From Nonomuraea muscovyensis (GTDB lineage Bacteria; Actinomycetota; Actinomycetes; Streptosporangiales; Streptosporangiaceae), in assembly GCF_014207745.1 (NCBI RefSeq), contig NZ_JACHJB010000003.1:682001-746000 (forward strand): DNA of 64,000 nt, read 5' to 3'. This document shows, piece by piece, positions 46,413 to 54,400 of the stretch; the first letter of the stretch is position 1, and every line of letters begins with the position of its first letter. The notes below the pieces were generated by a model. It did no database searches. It was given only the letters and a program-made list of their open reading frames with translations, and was not told the DNA's origin. The position numbers and the translations under genes are program-made.

Positions 46413-47081
46413 ATGGCGCCGACGCTCACCTCTCCGGCTCTTCGCCCGGCTCCTCGTCCGGCCCTTCGGCTGGCCGCCGGGGCCGCCGTCCTGGTCGCGT
46501 GCGGCCTGGGGGCCGCCGGCTGCGGGACAGGCGGCGCCGGTGCCGGTGAGGGGACCGGCGTCACGGTGACGGCCACCTCCGCGCCGGGCGGCCCGACGAC
46601 GCCCGGGGGCACGGCGACGCTGGAGCCGGGGGAGACGCCCGCCACCCCCGGCCGGCCCACCGGCACGGCCGCCGTGCACACCGAGGTGCCACGCGGGGAG
46701 CCCTCCCTGGTGACGGGGGTGCGGTTCGGCCGGCACGCCACGTTCGACCGGATAGTGATCGACTTCGACGGCCCGGTGCCCGGCCACACCGTCCAATGGA
46801 CGGACGAGCTGGTCCAGGAGGGCTCCGGCAAGCCCATCGACCTGGGCGGCCGCGCCTGCCTGTCCGTCCTGCTCACCCCGGCCGTAGCCCACACCGAGGC
46901 CGGTGAGCCCACCTGGACGGGCGGCGCCGCCCCCACCTCGCTGGGCAACGTCACCGACGTGATCAGGGCCGGCGACTTCGAGGGGCGCGTCCTCATCGGG
47001 CTGGCCGCCCGCTCCCCGCGGCCGTTCCGGGTGGCGGGGTACACCCGTCCGGACCGGCTCGTCATCGACGTGGCACACTGA
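46413..47081 (+). CDS. AMIN-like domain lipoprotein
   Basis: 222 residues. The signal sequence (RLAAGAAVLVAC) offers lipobox LVAC (Cys30), or a second Cys37. A Gly/Thr/Pro linker runs to about residue 100. The rest, VTGVRFGRHATFDRIVIDFDG…GYTRPDRLVIDVAH, matches the actinobacterial AMIN-like domain, related to peptidoglycan-binding AMIN modules. The role at the wall is inferred. No ribosome-binding site is evident. A cupin gene begins 4 bp after it. Confidence 0.8.
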   Translation: MAPTLTSPALRPAPRPALRLAAGAAVLVACGLGAAGCGTGGAGAGEGTGVTVTATSAPGGPTTPGGTATLEPGETPATPGRPTGTAAVHTEVPRGEPSLVTGVRFGRHATFDRIVIDFDGPVPGHTVQWTDELVQEGSGKPIDLGGRACLSVLLTPAVAHTEAGEPTWTGGAAPTSLGNVTDVIRAGDFEGRVLIGLAARSPRPFRVAGYTRPDRLVIDVAH

Positions 47082-47085
47082 CCGG

Positions 47086-47439
47086 GTGGTCAGAAGGATC
47101 GAAGGCCCCACGCGGGTCCCCGTGCCGGGCGGCAAGCTCATCGACGAGCACGTGGGACGGGTCAACAGCGCGGACGAGGCGATCTCCATCGCCCACATGG
47201 TCGCCCCGCCCGGTTGGGAGGAGCCGGCCCAGACGCCCTCCTTCACCGAGTACACGGTGGTGCTGCGCGGCACGGTCGTGGTCGCGCACGACGGCGGCGT
47301 CACCGAGGTCGCGGCGGGGCAGAGCGTCGTGACGGAGCCGGGGGAGACGGTCCGCTACAGCGCCGGGCCCGAGGGCGCCGAGTACATCGCCGTCTGCCTG
47401 CCCGCCTTCAGCCCCGAGGCCGCCAACCGCTCCTCCTGA
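47086..47439 (+). CDS. Cupin-domain protein
   Basis: 117 residues, a single small beta-barrel: PSFTEYTVVLRGTVVVAHDGGVTEVAAGQSVVTEPGETVRY. The usual His metal ligands of cupin motif 1 are mostly replaced (only HMVAPPGW and AHDG carry His), so metal binding is doubtful. It starts at GTG 4 bp after the lipoprotein stop, with no clear ribosome-binding site, so it is probably coupled. Function unknown. Confidence 0.75.
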   Translation: MVRRIEGPTRVPVPGGKLIDEHVGRVNSADEAISIAHMVAPPGWEEPAQTPSFTEYTVVLRGTVVVAHDGGVTEVAAGQSVVTEPGETVRYSAGPEGAEYIAVCLPAFSPEAANRSS

Positions 47440-47561
47440 GACCGGTGGGGACGGGCGCCGGGGCGACACCACCGGGATCCGGGCTCGCCTGGGTCGCCGA
47501 CGTGGGTTCTCACACTCGCCACAGGCGAGAGAGCGGCGCACCGGCCGCATATCATGGCCTG

Positions 47562-48635
47562 ATGAGCCCCACGCTTGACGAGATCCGGCGGGCGCCGAAG
47601 GTGCTGCTCCACGACCATCTCGACGGTGGCCTGCGGGCCGAGACCATCGTGGACCTGGCGCGCGAGTGCGGTTACGACCGGCTGCCCACCACCGACCCCG
47701 GCAACCTCCGGCAGTGGTTCGAGGAGGCGTCCGACTCGGGGTCGCTGGAGCGCTACCTGGAGACGTTCGACCACACCGTGGGCGTCATGCAGACCCGCGA
47801 GTCGCTCGTCCGGGTGGCCGCCGAGTGCGCCGAGGACCTGGCCGCCGACGGCGTCGTCTACGCCGAGGTGCGCTTCGCGCCCGAGCAGCACACCACCACC
47901 GGTCTCACCCTCGACCAGGTGGTGGAGGCCGTGCTGGAGGGCTTCCGGCTCGGCTCCGAGGGGCGCGGCATCCGGGTCGGCACGCTGCTGACCGCGATGC
48001 GGCACATGGCCCGCTCCATGGAGATCGCCGAGCTGGCCGTGCGCTACCGCGACGTCGGCGTGGTCGGGTTCGACATCGCCGGGGCCGAGGCGGGCTACCC
48101 ACCCACCCGCCACCTCGACGCCTTCGAATACCTCCAGCGGGAGAACGCCCACTTCACCATCCACGCCGGCGAGGCGTTCGGGCTGCCGTCGATCTGGCAG
48201 GCCATCCAGTGGTGCGGCGCCGACCGGCTCGGGCACGGCGTGCGCATCATCGACGACATCTCCGTGGCCGAGGACGGCACCGCCAAGCTCGGCCGGCTGG
48301 CCGCGTACGTGCGTGACAAGCGCATCCCGCTGGAGATGTGCCCCACCTCCAACCTGCAGACCGGAGCCGCGCCCTCGATCGCCGAGCACCCGATCGGGCT
48401 GCTGCGCCGCCTCAACTTCCGGGTCACGGTCAACACCGACAACCGGCTGATGAGCTCCACCAGCTCGTCGCTGGAGTTCACCAAGCTGGTGGAGGCGTTC
48501 GGCTACGGCTGGGACGACCTGCAGTGGTTCACGATCAACGCGATGAAGTCGGCGTTCCTGCCGTTCGACGAGCGGCTGGCGCTGATCAACGGCGTGATCA
48601 AGCCCGGGTTCGCGCAGCTCAAGTGGCAGCCGTGA
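47562..48635 (+). CDS. add: Adenosine deaminase
   Basis: 357 residues. Zinc-binding LLHDHLDGG (HxH), FTIHAGE with catalytic Glu, RLGHGVRI, and VTVNTDNRLMSST where the family usually has NTDDP (the second Asp is Asn here, a substitution I recall in actinobacterial Add). It deaminates (deoxy)adenosine to (deoxy)inosine, feeding the purine nucleoside phosphorylase encoded 5 kb downstream. The stop overlaps the next gene as GTGA. Confidence 0.94.
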   Translation: MSPTLDEIRRAPKVLLHDHLDGGLRAETIVDLARECGYDRLPTTDPGNLRQWFEEASDSGSLERYLETFDHTVGVMQTRESLVRVAAECAEDLAADGVVYAEVRFAPEQHTTTGLTLDQVVEAVLEGFRLGSEGRGIRVGTLLTAMRHMARSMEIAELAVRYRDVGVVGFDIAGAEAGYPPTRHLDAFEYLQRENAHFTIHAGEAFGLPSIWQAIQWCGADRLGHGVRIIDDISVAEDGTAKLGRLAAYVRDKRIPLEMCPTSNLQTGAAPSIAEHPIGLLRRLNFRVTVNTDNRLMSSTSSSLEFTKLVEAFGYGWDDLQWFTINAMKSAFLPFDERLALINGVIKPGFAQLKWQP

Positions 48636-49246
48636 AGCAGGCGTACCGGTCGAAGTTCGCGTTCGTCCTCGGCTGGGTGTGGGTGGCGTTCGTCGCGCTC
48701 AACGTGTGGGACCTGATCGCCCGCTACAACGGCAAGCCGTCGCTGGTGGCGCTGGCCGTGCTCGGGGTGCTCACCGCGCTGGTCTTCCTGATCGCGCTGC
48801 GGCCGGTCACCCTGTTCACCGAGGACGCGCTCGTGGGGCGCAACCCCCTGCGCACGGCGGTCCTGCCGTGGGCGGCGATCGACGAGGTGACGGTGTCGCA
48901 CTCGATCAACGTCCGCCACGGCGACGGGCAGGTGCTGCGGCTGTGGACCCCGGTGAGCACCGCCCGCGAGCGGGCCAAGGCGCAGCGGCGGGCGGCGGCG
49001 CCGGTCCGCCGGCGCGGGCGGCCGCAGACCGAGCCGGTGCTGTCCAAGGCCGAACAGGCGGCGCAGGAGGCGTTCGCCGGCAAGACACACGCCGACTGGG
49101 TGGGCGAGCAGATCGTCGACCGGGCCGAGTCGGCCCGGCGGCGCACCCAGGAGGCCGCCCCCGTGCGGATCCGCTGGGCGTACGACTCGCTGGCGGTGAT
49201 CGCGGTCGCCGTCGCGCTGCTGGTGGCCGCGATCGTCATCGACTGA
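48632..49246 (+). CDS. PH-domain-like membrane protein
   Basis: 204 residues. Two N-terminal helices (FAFVLGWVWVAFVALNVW and LVALAVLGVLTALVFLIAL) are followed by a bacterial PH-like strand set (LFTEDALVGRNPLRTAVLPWAAIDEV), an Arg/Ala-rich linker and a C-terminal helix (LAVIAVAVALLVAAIVI). The GTG overlaps the add stop, so the genes are coupled although no functional link is apparent. Confidence 0.72.
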   Translation: MKQAYRSKFAFVLGWVWVAFVALNVWDLIARYNGKPSLVALAVLGVLTALVFLIALRPVTLFTEDALVGRNPLRTAVLPWAAIDEVTVSHSINVRHGDGQVLRLWTPVSTARERAKAQRRAAAPVRRRGRPQTEPVLSKAEQAAQEAFAGKTHADWVGEQIVDRAESARRRTQEAAPVRIRWAYDSLAVIAVAVALLVAAIVID

Positions 49247-49260
49247 CCGACGCCCGCCGG

Positions 49261-49291
49261 TTGACCCTGACACCGTGTGAGGGCGTAGAGG
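49261..49291 (+). promoter_or_regulatory. MerR-type promoter with 19-bp spacer and operator
   Basis: TTGACC (49261-49266) and TAGAGG (49286-49291) are 19 bp apart, longer than the usual 17. The spacer holds the dyad CCCTGACAC-C-GTGTGAGGG (49265-49283, 8 of 9 pairs). This is the classic layout by which MerR regulators untwist their own promoter. It lies 10 bp before the MerR gene. Confidence 0.8.
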
Positions 49292-49301
49292 TGGAAGCAT
49301 C

Positions 49302-50132
49302 ATGTTCAGCATCGGAGACTTCGCCAGGCTCGGGCTCGTGTCGGTGCGTATGCTGCGCCACTACGACGCGATCGGGCTGCTGCGGCCCGCGCACGTGGAC
49401 CCGGTCACCGGCTACCGCTCCTACCAGGCGGCACAACTGTCACGGCTCAACCGCGTCGTCGCGCTCAAGGACCTCGGCTTCACCCTGGAGCAGGTCCGCG
49501 TCATCCTCGACGACAAGGTCGGCACCGACGAGCTGCACGGCATGGTCCGGCTGCGCCGGGCCGAGCTGGCGGAGCGGATCAGAGCCGACCAAGCCAGGCT
49601 GCGCGGCGTAGAGGCGAGGCTCCGCTCGATCGAGAGGGAGGGCGGCATGGCGACCAGCGAGGTCGTGCTCAAGCAGGTGGGGCCGGTCCGGGTCGGCGAG
49701 CTCAGCGCCGTCGCGGCGAGCTACGAGCCCGGCGACATCGGACCCGTCATCCAGCCGCTGTACGCGGAGCTGTGCGCCCGGCTGGAGGCGGCCGGCGTCG
49801 CGATGGCCGGCCCGGGCATCGCCTACTACCTGCCGGAGGAGGACGGCGCCGTACGGGTGCACGCCGCGATGCCGGTGGCCGGAGAGTCCGTGGACGCGGC
49901 CTGTGCGGGCGTGGACGTGGACGTCGTGGCGCTGCCCGGTGTCGAGAGCGCGGCCACGATCATCCACCACGGGTCGATGGACGAGGTCGGGACGACGTTC
50001 CAGACGCTGGCCCACTGGATCGAGGAACACGGCTACCGGTCGCTCACCCTCGCCCGCGAGGTCTACCTGCACTGTCCGGACAACCTGGACGAATGGGTGA
50101 CCGAGCTGCAGATCGAGGTGACCAGGGAGTAG
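49302..50132 (+). CDS. MerR-family regulator with GyrI-like ligand-binding domain
   Basis: 276 residues. The N-terminal MerR helix-turn-helix (FSIGDFARLGLVSVRMLRHYDAIGLLRP) and dimerisation helix (to ~110) are followed by a GyrI/AraC-effector-binding domain (VGELSAVAASYEPGDIGPVI…GVESAATIIHHGSMDEVGTT), as in BmrR. A small hydrophobic or cationic drug is the likely ligand. Its TAG overlaps the next GTG by one base. It probably controls the operon through the 19-bp-spacer promoter. Confidence 0.92.
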   Translation: MFSIGDFARLGLVSVRMLRHYDAIGLLRPAHVDPVTGYRSYQAAQLSRLNRVVALKDLGFTLEQVRVILDDKVGTDELHGMVRLRRAELAERIRADQARLRGVEARLRSIEREGGMATSEVVLKQVGPVRVGELSAVAASYEPGDIGPVIQPLYAELCARLEAAGVAMAGPGIAYYLPEEDGAVRVHAAMPVAGESVDAACAGVDVDVVALPGVESAATIIHHGSMDEVGTTFQTLAHWIEEHGYRSLTLAREVYLHCPDNLDEWVTELQIEVTRE

Positions 50133-51103
50133 TGGACGCCGCCGAACTCGAACGGCACCGGACCGAGCTGACCGGCTACTGCTACCGGATGCTCGGGTGC
50201 GGGTTCGAGGCCGAGGACGCGGTGCAGGAGACGCTGGCCAAGGCGTGGGCGGCGCGTGAGCGTTACGACCCGGGCCGGGCGCCGCTGCGCGCCTGGCTGT
50301 TCGGCATCGCCGCCAACGTCTGCCTCGACATGCTGCGCGGCACCCGGCGCCGGGCGCGGGCCATGGACCTCGCGCCGAACTCCGCGCCCGGCGGCGACCT
50401 CGGCGAGCCGCTGCCCGCCCACAGGTGGGTGCAGCCGGTGCCCGACGGCCTGGTGCTCGACGGTCAGCTGCTCGGCGCCGACCCGGCCGAGGTCGCCGTG
50501 GCCAGGGAGTCGGTGCGGCTGGCGTTCGTGGCCGCGCTGCAGCACCTCCCGCCCCGCCAGCGGTCCGTCCTCATCCTGCGTGACGTGCTGCGCTGGAGCG
50601 CGGCCGAGGTGGCGGCACTGCTCGGCGGCAGCGTGGCCGCGGTCAACAGCGCGCTCCAGCGGGCCAGGGCGGCGCTGCCCGCCCCCGCCGAGCCGCACAC
50701 GGGGCCGTCCGGGGAGGTGGGCGAGGAGGTGGACCGGGAACTGCTGGCCCGCTACGTGGCAGCCTTCGAGCGCTACGACGTCGAGGCCCTCGTCTCGCTG
50801 CTCCACGAGGACGCCACGATGACGATGCCGCCGTACACGTGGTGGCTGCGCGGCCGTGCCGACATCCACGCGGCCCTGCTCGGCTCCGACGCCCCCTGCG
50901 CCGGCTCCCGGCTGCTGCCCGCCGGCCGGGCGAACGGCGCCGCCGCCTTCGGCCAGTACCTGGGTGGGGAGCCCTTCGCGCTGGTGGTCGTCGAGACGCG
51001 GCGGGGGCGCGTCAGCGCGGTGACCACCCATCTCGGCGACCGGCTGTTCCCGATGTTCGGGCTGCCGATGAGTTTCGGCTCCCCGGTCCGTACTGATGGG
51101 TGA
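50132..51103 (+). CDS. ECF-type sigma factor with C-terminal SnoaL-like domain
   Basis: 323 residues. Region 2 (YRMLGCGFEAEDAVQETLAKAW, RAWLFGIAANVCLDMLRG) and region 4 (LPPRQRSVLILRDVLRWSAA, VAALLGGSVAAVNSALQRAR) are clear. Residues ~205-320 form an NTF2/SnoaL-like domain (LLARYVAAFERYDVEALVSL, TMTMPPYTWWLRGRADI), as in ECF groups whose C-terminal domain regulates the sigma factor in place of an anti-sigma protein. It is coupled to the MerR gene. Its target promoters are unknown. Confidence 0.9.
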   Translation: MDAAELERHRTELTGYCYRMLGCGFEAEDAVQETLAKAWAARERYDPGRAPLRAWLFGIAANVCLDMLRGTRRRARAMDLAPNSAPGGDLGEPLPAHRWVQPVPDGLVLDGQLLGADPAEVAVARESVRLAFVAALQHLPPRQRSVLILRDVLRWSAAEVAALLGGSVAAVNSALQRARAALPAPAEPHTGPSGEVGEEVDRELLARYVAAFERYDVEALVSLLHEDATMTMPPYTWWLRGRADIHAALLGSDAPCAGSRLLPAGRANGAAAFGQYLGGEPFALVVVETRRGRVSAVTTHLGDRLFPMFGLPMSFGSPVRTDG

Positions 51104-51120
51104 GAAGGAAGGAAACGACA

Positions 51121-51606
51121 ATGCCTGACATCGTGGAACACCCTGACCGTCCGTACGTGGGGGTGCGCAAGACCATCACCATGACGACCTTCGGCGTGGT
51201 CGCCGACCGCATCGCGGAGCTGATCGGCTGGCTCGCCGAGCGCGGCGTCGGCCTCGCCGGGGCGCCGTTCCTGAGGTACCACTCCATCGACATGGAGGCC
51301 GACGGGCTGGACGTGGAGGCGGGCGTGCCCGTCGCCGCGCCCGTCGAGGGCGAGGGCGACATCCGGGCCGGCGTGCTGCCCGCCGGCCGCTACGCCACCG
51401 TCACCCACCACGGCCACCCCGACCAGCTGGCCGGCGTCATGGACGAGCTGCTGAAGTGGGCGTCCGGGCAGGGCCTGAAGTGGGACATGACCGAGTCCGG
51501 TACGACGGAGCACTGGGGCTGCCGCCTGGAGCTCTACCAGACCGACCCGCGCGTCCAGCCGGACCCGGCCGAGTGGGACACGGTCGTGGAGTTCCGCCTG
51601 GCCTGA
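51121..51606 (+). CDS. Stand-alone GyrI-like (AraC effector-binding) protein
   Basis: 161 residues. VGVRKTITMTTFGVVADRIAEL, VPVAAPVEGEGDIRAGVLPAGRYATVTHHGHPDQL and the C-terminal ELYQTDPRVQPDP match free-standing GyrI-like domains. These bind or occasionally hydrolyse small toxic molecules. It shares its fold with the C-terminal half of the MerR protein two genes upstream, so both may see the same ligand. GAAGGAAGGAAA precedes the ATG. Confidence 0.88.
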   Translation: MPDIVEHPDRPYVGVRKTITMTTFGVVADRIAELIGWLAERGVGLAGAPFLRYHSIDMEADGLDVEAGVPVAAPVEGEGDIRAGVLPAGRYATVTHHGHPDQLAGVMDELLKWASGQGLKWDMTESGTTEHWGCRLELYQTDPRVQPDPAEWDTVVEFRLA

Positions 51607-51684
51607 CACGGCGTCGGGAGGTAGGGGGGGCGCCCGGCATTCTCGGGCGGCGCACGGTGAACCCGTTCGTCAAGCGTGCGGCCG

Positions 51685-51714
51685 GGGCCGAGCCGGTCGT
51701 GGCCGGCTCGGCCC
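51685..51714. terminator. Bidirectional terminator
   Basis: A perfect 12-bp stem GGGCCGAGCCGG / CCGGCTCGGCCC with a 6-nt loop, between the convergent GyrI-like and phosphomutase genes. Confidence 0.88.
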
Positions 51715-51798
51715 TGTCGGGGTCGGTCCTGTCCCCGCGTTCAGGATGGGCGCTCGCGAGGCGCCGGGGCGGGCTTCGGCGCCGCCGTGGCGGGCGGG

Positions 51799-53598
51799 TC
51801 ACAGGCCCAGGGTTGCCTTGAGGTCGGCCTTGACGGCGTCGAGGTCGGCGGCGGCCTGGGAGCGGGCGTCGCCGACGTCGCCGGTGACCGGGACGACGAC
51901 CTCCAGGTAGCACTTGAGCTTCGGCTCGGTGCCCGAGGGGCGGACGACGACGCGGGCGTCGCCCGACAGCGTGTAGCGCAGGCCGTCGGTCGGGGGCAGG
52001 CCGCCGTCGCCACGGCTGAGGTCGTCAGCGCGCTCCACCGTACGGCCGCCCAGGGTGGCCGGGGGAGTGGCGCGCAGGCGGGCCATGGCGCCGGCGATCA
52101 GCGACAGGTCGTCCACCCGGACCGAGAGCTGGGACGTGGCGTGCAGGCCGTAGCGGCGGGCCTGGTCGTCGAGCAGGTCCAGCAGCGTGCGGCCGGCGCG
52201 CTTGGCGGCGGCGGCGATCGCGGCGACCGTGAGCGCGGCCCCGATGCCGTCCTTGTCGCGCACCGGCAGCCGGTCGCCGTCACCCGCCGCCGATCGATGA
52301 TCGGCACCGTCCACGTCACCCGCCGGTGGTCGAGGAGCGGCACCGTCCACGTCACCCGCCGGTGGTCGAGGAGCGGTGCCGTCCGGGTCGGCGGCGTGCG
52401 GCAGGGGGTCGGTGCCGACGCTGTAGCCGATGGCCTCCTCGTAGCCGAAGACCAGGCCGGGCCCCGCCTTGATGATCCACTTGAAGCCGGTCAGCGTCTC
52501 GCCGTAGCGGACGCCGTGGGCGCGGGCGATCTTGCCCAGCAGGGTCGAGGACACGATGGTGGTGGCCACCATGCGCTCGCCCGAGGTGTGGGTGATCACG
52601 TGTTCGGCGAGCAGCCCGCCCACCTCGTCGCCGGTCAGCATCCGCACCGAGCCGTCGCCCAGCGGCACGCCCACCGCGCACCGGTCGGCGTCGGGGTCGT
52701 TGGCGAGGACGAGGTCGGCCCCGGTGCGGGCGGCCAGCGCGGCGGCGAGGTCCATCGCCCCCGGCTCCTCCGGGTTGGGGAAGGCCACGGTGGGGAAGTC
52801 GGGATCGGGGTTGCGCTGCTCCTCGACGGCCATCGGGCTCTCGAACCCGGCCCGCAGGAACGCGTCGGTCAGCGTGGCGCCGCCCACCCCGTGCAGCGGC
52901 GTGTAGGCGACCCGCAGCTCGCGGGCGTCGCCCAGAGGCAGCCGGGTGATCGCGTCGATGTAGTCGTCGACGATGTCATCGCCCAGCTCGGTCAGGGTGC
53001 CCGGCCCGTGCAGGGGCAGCTCGTCGACGGGGCCCCCGGCGTCGATGGCCGCGGAGATCTCCCGGTCGATCGGCGGCACGATCTGCGAGCCGTCGCCCCA
53101 GTAGACCTTGTAGCCGTTGTCGCGGGGCGGGTTGTGGCTGGCGGTGACCATCACCCCGGCGTCGGCGCCCAGGTGGGGCACCGCGAAGGCCAGCACGGGC
53201 GTGGGCAGCGGGCACGGCAGCACCGAGGCGTGCAGGCCGGCGCCGGTCAGCACCGCGGCCGTGTCACGGGCGAACACGTCGGACTTGTGCCGGGCGTCGT
53301 AGCCGATCACCACGTGGCGGCCGGAGCCGAGCACCTTGGCCAGGCCGGCGGCGGCCCTCATCACGGTGACCCGGTTCATCCGGTTGGGGCCCGCACCCAG
53401 CTCGCCGCGCAGCCCGGCGGTGCCGAACTCCAGCTTGCGGCCGAACCGGTCGGCCAGCGCCGCCAGGTCGCCCTGTTCGATCAACCCGGACAGCTCGGCG
53501 CGGGTCTCGGGGTCGGGGTCCTGGGCCAGCCACTGGCGGGCCCGCCGGACCAACTCGTCGCCCACCACCGCGGCCGGGCCGCTCGCCTCCGCGCTCAC
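51799..53598 (-). CDS. Alpha-D-phosphohexomutase family enzyme (PmmB/Pgm2-like)
   Basis: 599 residues. Catalytic phosphoserine loop VMVTASHNPPRDNGYKVYW, metal-binding LANDPDADRCAVG, sugar-binding GYEEAIGYSVG and phosphate-binding RPSGTEPKLKCYLEV are all present. A repeat-encoded insertion of about 36 residues lies between GYSVG and VRDKDGIGAA. Beside purine nucleoside phosphorylase, a phosphopentomutase role (ribose-1-P to ribose-5-P) is plausible, though glucose or mannose phosphates are alternatives. It starts at GTG, overlapping the upstream stop as GTGA. Confidence 0.9.
   Translation of the reverse strand: MSAEASGPAAVVGDELVRRARQWLAQDPDPETRAELSGLIEQGDLAALADRFGRKLEFGTAGLRGELGAGPNRMNRVTVMRAAAGLAKVLGSGRHVVIGYDARHKSDVFARDTAAVLTGAGLHASVLPCPLPTPVLAFAVPHLGADAGVMVTASHNPPRDNGYKVYWGDGSQIVPPIDREISAAIDAGGPVDELPLHGPGTLTELGDDIVDDYIDAITRLPLGDARELRVAYTPLHGVGGATLTDAFLRAGFESPMAVEEQRNPDPDFPTVAFPNPEEPGAMDLAAALAARTGADLVLANDPDADRCAVGVPLGDGSVRMLTGDEVGGLLAEHVITHTSGERMVATTIVSSTLLGKIARAHGVRYGETLTGFKWIIKAGPGLVFGYEEAIGYSVGTDPLPHAADPDGTAPRPPAGDVDGAAPRPPAGDVDGADHRSAAGDGDRLPVRDKDGIGAALTVAAIAAAAKRAGRTLLDLLDDQARRYGLHATSQLSVRVDDLSLIAGAMARLRATPPATLGGRTVERADDLSRGDGGLPPTDGLRYTLSGDARVVVRPSGTEPKLKCYLEVVVPVTGDVGDARSQAAADLDAVKADLKATLGL
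52303..52374. repeat. 36-bp tandem repeat inside the phosphomutase gene
   Basis: Two identical 36-bp copies (52303-52338 and 52339-52374), with degenerate partial copies on both sides. They encode the 12-residue unit GAAPRPPAGDVD in frame. The repeat makes up the unusual loop insertion in the enzyme. Confidence 0.9.
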
Positions 53599-54398
53599 AG
53601 TCTGTCCACGACCTTGGCCAGCAGGACGCCCATGCGGGCGGCGGTGGCGCGGCCGACCTGCAGGACCTCCTCGTGGTCGAGCGGGTCGCCGGCCAGGCCG
53701 GCGGCCGGGTTGGTGACCAGGGACAGTCCGAGCACGTCGAGGCCGGCCTCGCGGGCGGCGATGGCCTCCAGGACCGTGGACATGCCGATCAGGTCGCCGC
53801 CGAGGGTGCGCAGCATGCGGATCTCGGCGGGCGTCTCGTAGGTGGGGCCGCGGAAGGCCACGTAGACGCCTTCGGCGATGGCCGGATCGATCTCGCGCAC
53901 CAGCGCGCGCAGCCGCTTGGAGTAGACCTCGGTCAGGTCGATGAACGTGGTGCCGGTGATCGGGTTGGCGCCCGTCATGTTGATGTGGTCGCTGATCAGC
54001 ACCGGGTCGCCGACCCGCTGCGTCTCGGGACGCAGGCCACCCGCCGCGTTGGTCAGGATGATCGTGCGGACGCCCGCGGCGGCGGCGGTGCGCACGCCGT
54101 GGACCACCGCCTCGACGGGCCGCCCCTCGTAGAGGTGGCTGCGGCCGAGGAAGACCAGCGCGTGCCGCCCGGCGCCGGTGCGGACGACGCGGATCTTGCC
54201 GCCGTGCCCGGCCACCACCGGAGCGGAGAAGCCGGGCAGGTCGGTGAAGGGGATCTCGCTGACCGTCTCCCCGAGCGCGTCGGCGGCCGGCACCCAGCCG
54301 GAGCCCATGACGAGGGCCACGTCGAAGGAGTCGAGGCCGGCGGCGGCCCGCAGCGCCGCTGCGGCCGCACCGGCCAGGGTGTAGGGGTCGTTGCTCAC
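53595..54398 (-). CDS. punA: Purine-nucleoside phosphorylase (trimeric type)
   Basis: 267 residues. ALVMGSGWVPAADAL (phosphate loop), PGFSAPVVAGHGGKI, FLGRSHLYEGR, ILTNAAGGLRPE, AFRGPTYETPAEIRML and IGMSTVLEAIAAREAG match the mammalian-like trimeric PNPs. It cleaves inosine and guanosine (deoxy forms also) to base and pentose-1-phosphate. The GTG start is 2 bp after the M20 peptidase stop, and its own stop overlaps the mutase start. It receives inosine made by Add. Confidence 0.94.
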   Translation of the reverse strand: MSNDPYTLAGAAAAALRAAAGLDSFDVALVMGSGWVPAADALGETVSEIPFTDLPGFSAPVVAGHGGKIRVVRTGAGRHALVFLGRSHLYEGRPVEAVVHGVRTAAAAGVRTIILTNAAGGLRPETQRVGDPVLISDHINMTGANPITGTTFIDLTEVYSKRLRALVREIDPAIAEGVYVAFRGPTYETPAEIRMLRTLGGDLIGMSTVLEAIAAREAGLDVLGLSLVTNPAAGLAGDPLDHEEVLQVGRATAARMGVLLAKVVDRL

Positions 54399-54400
54399 GT

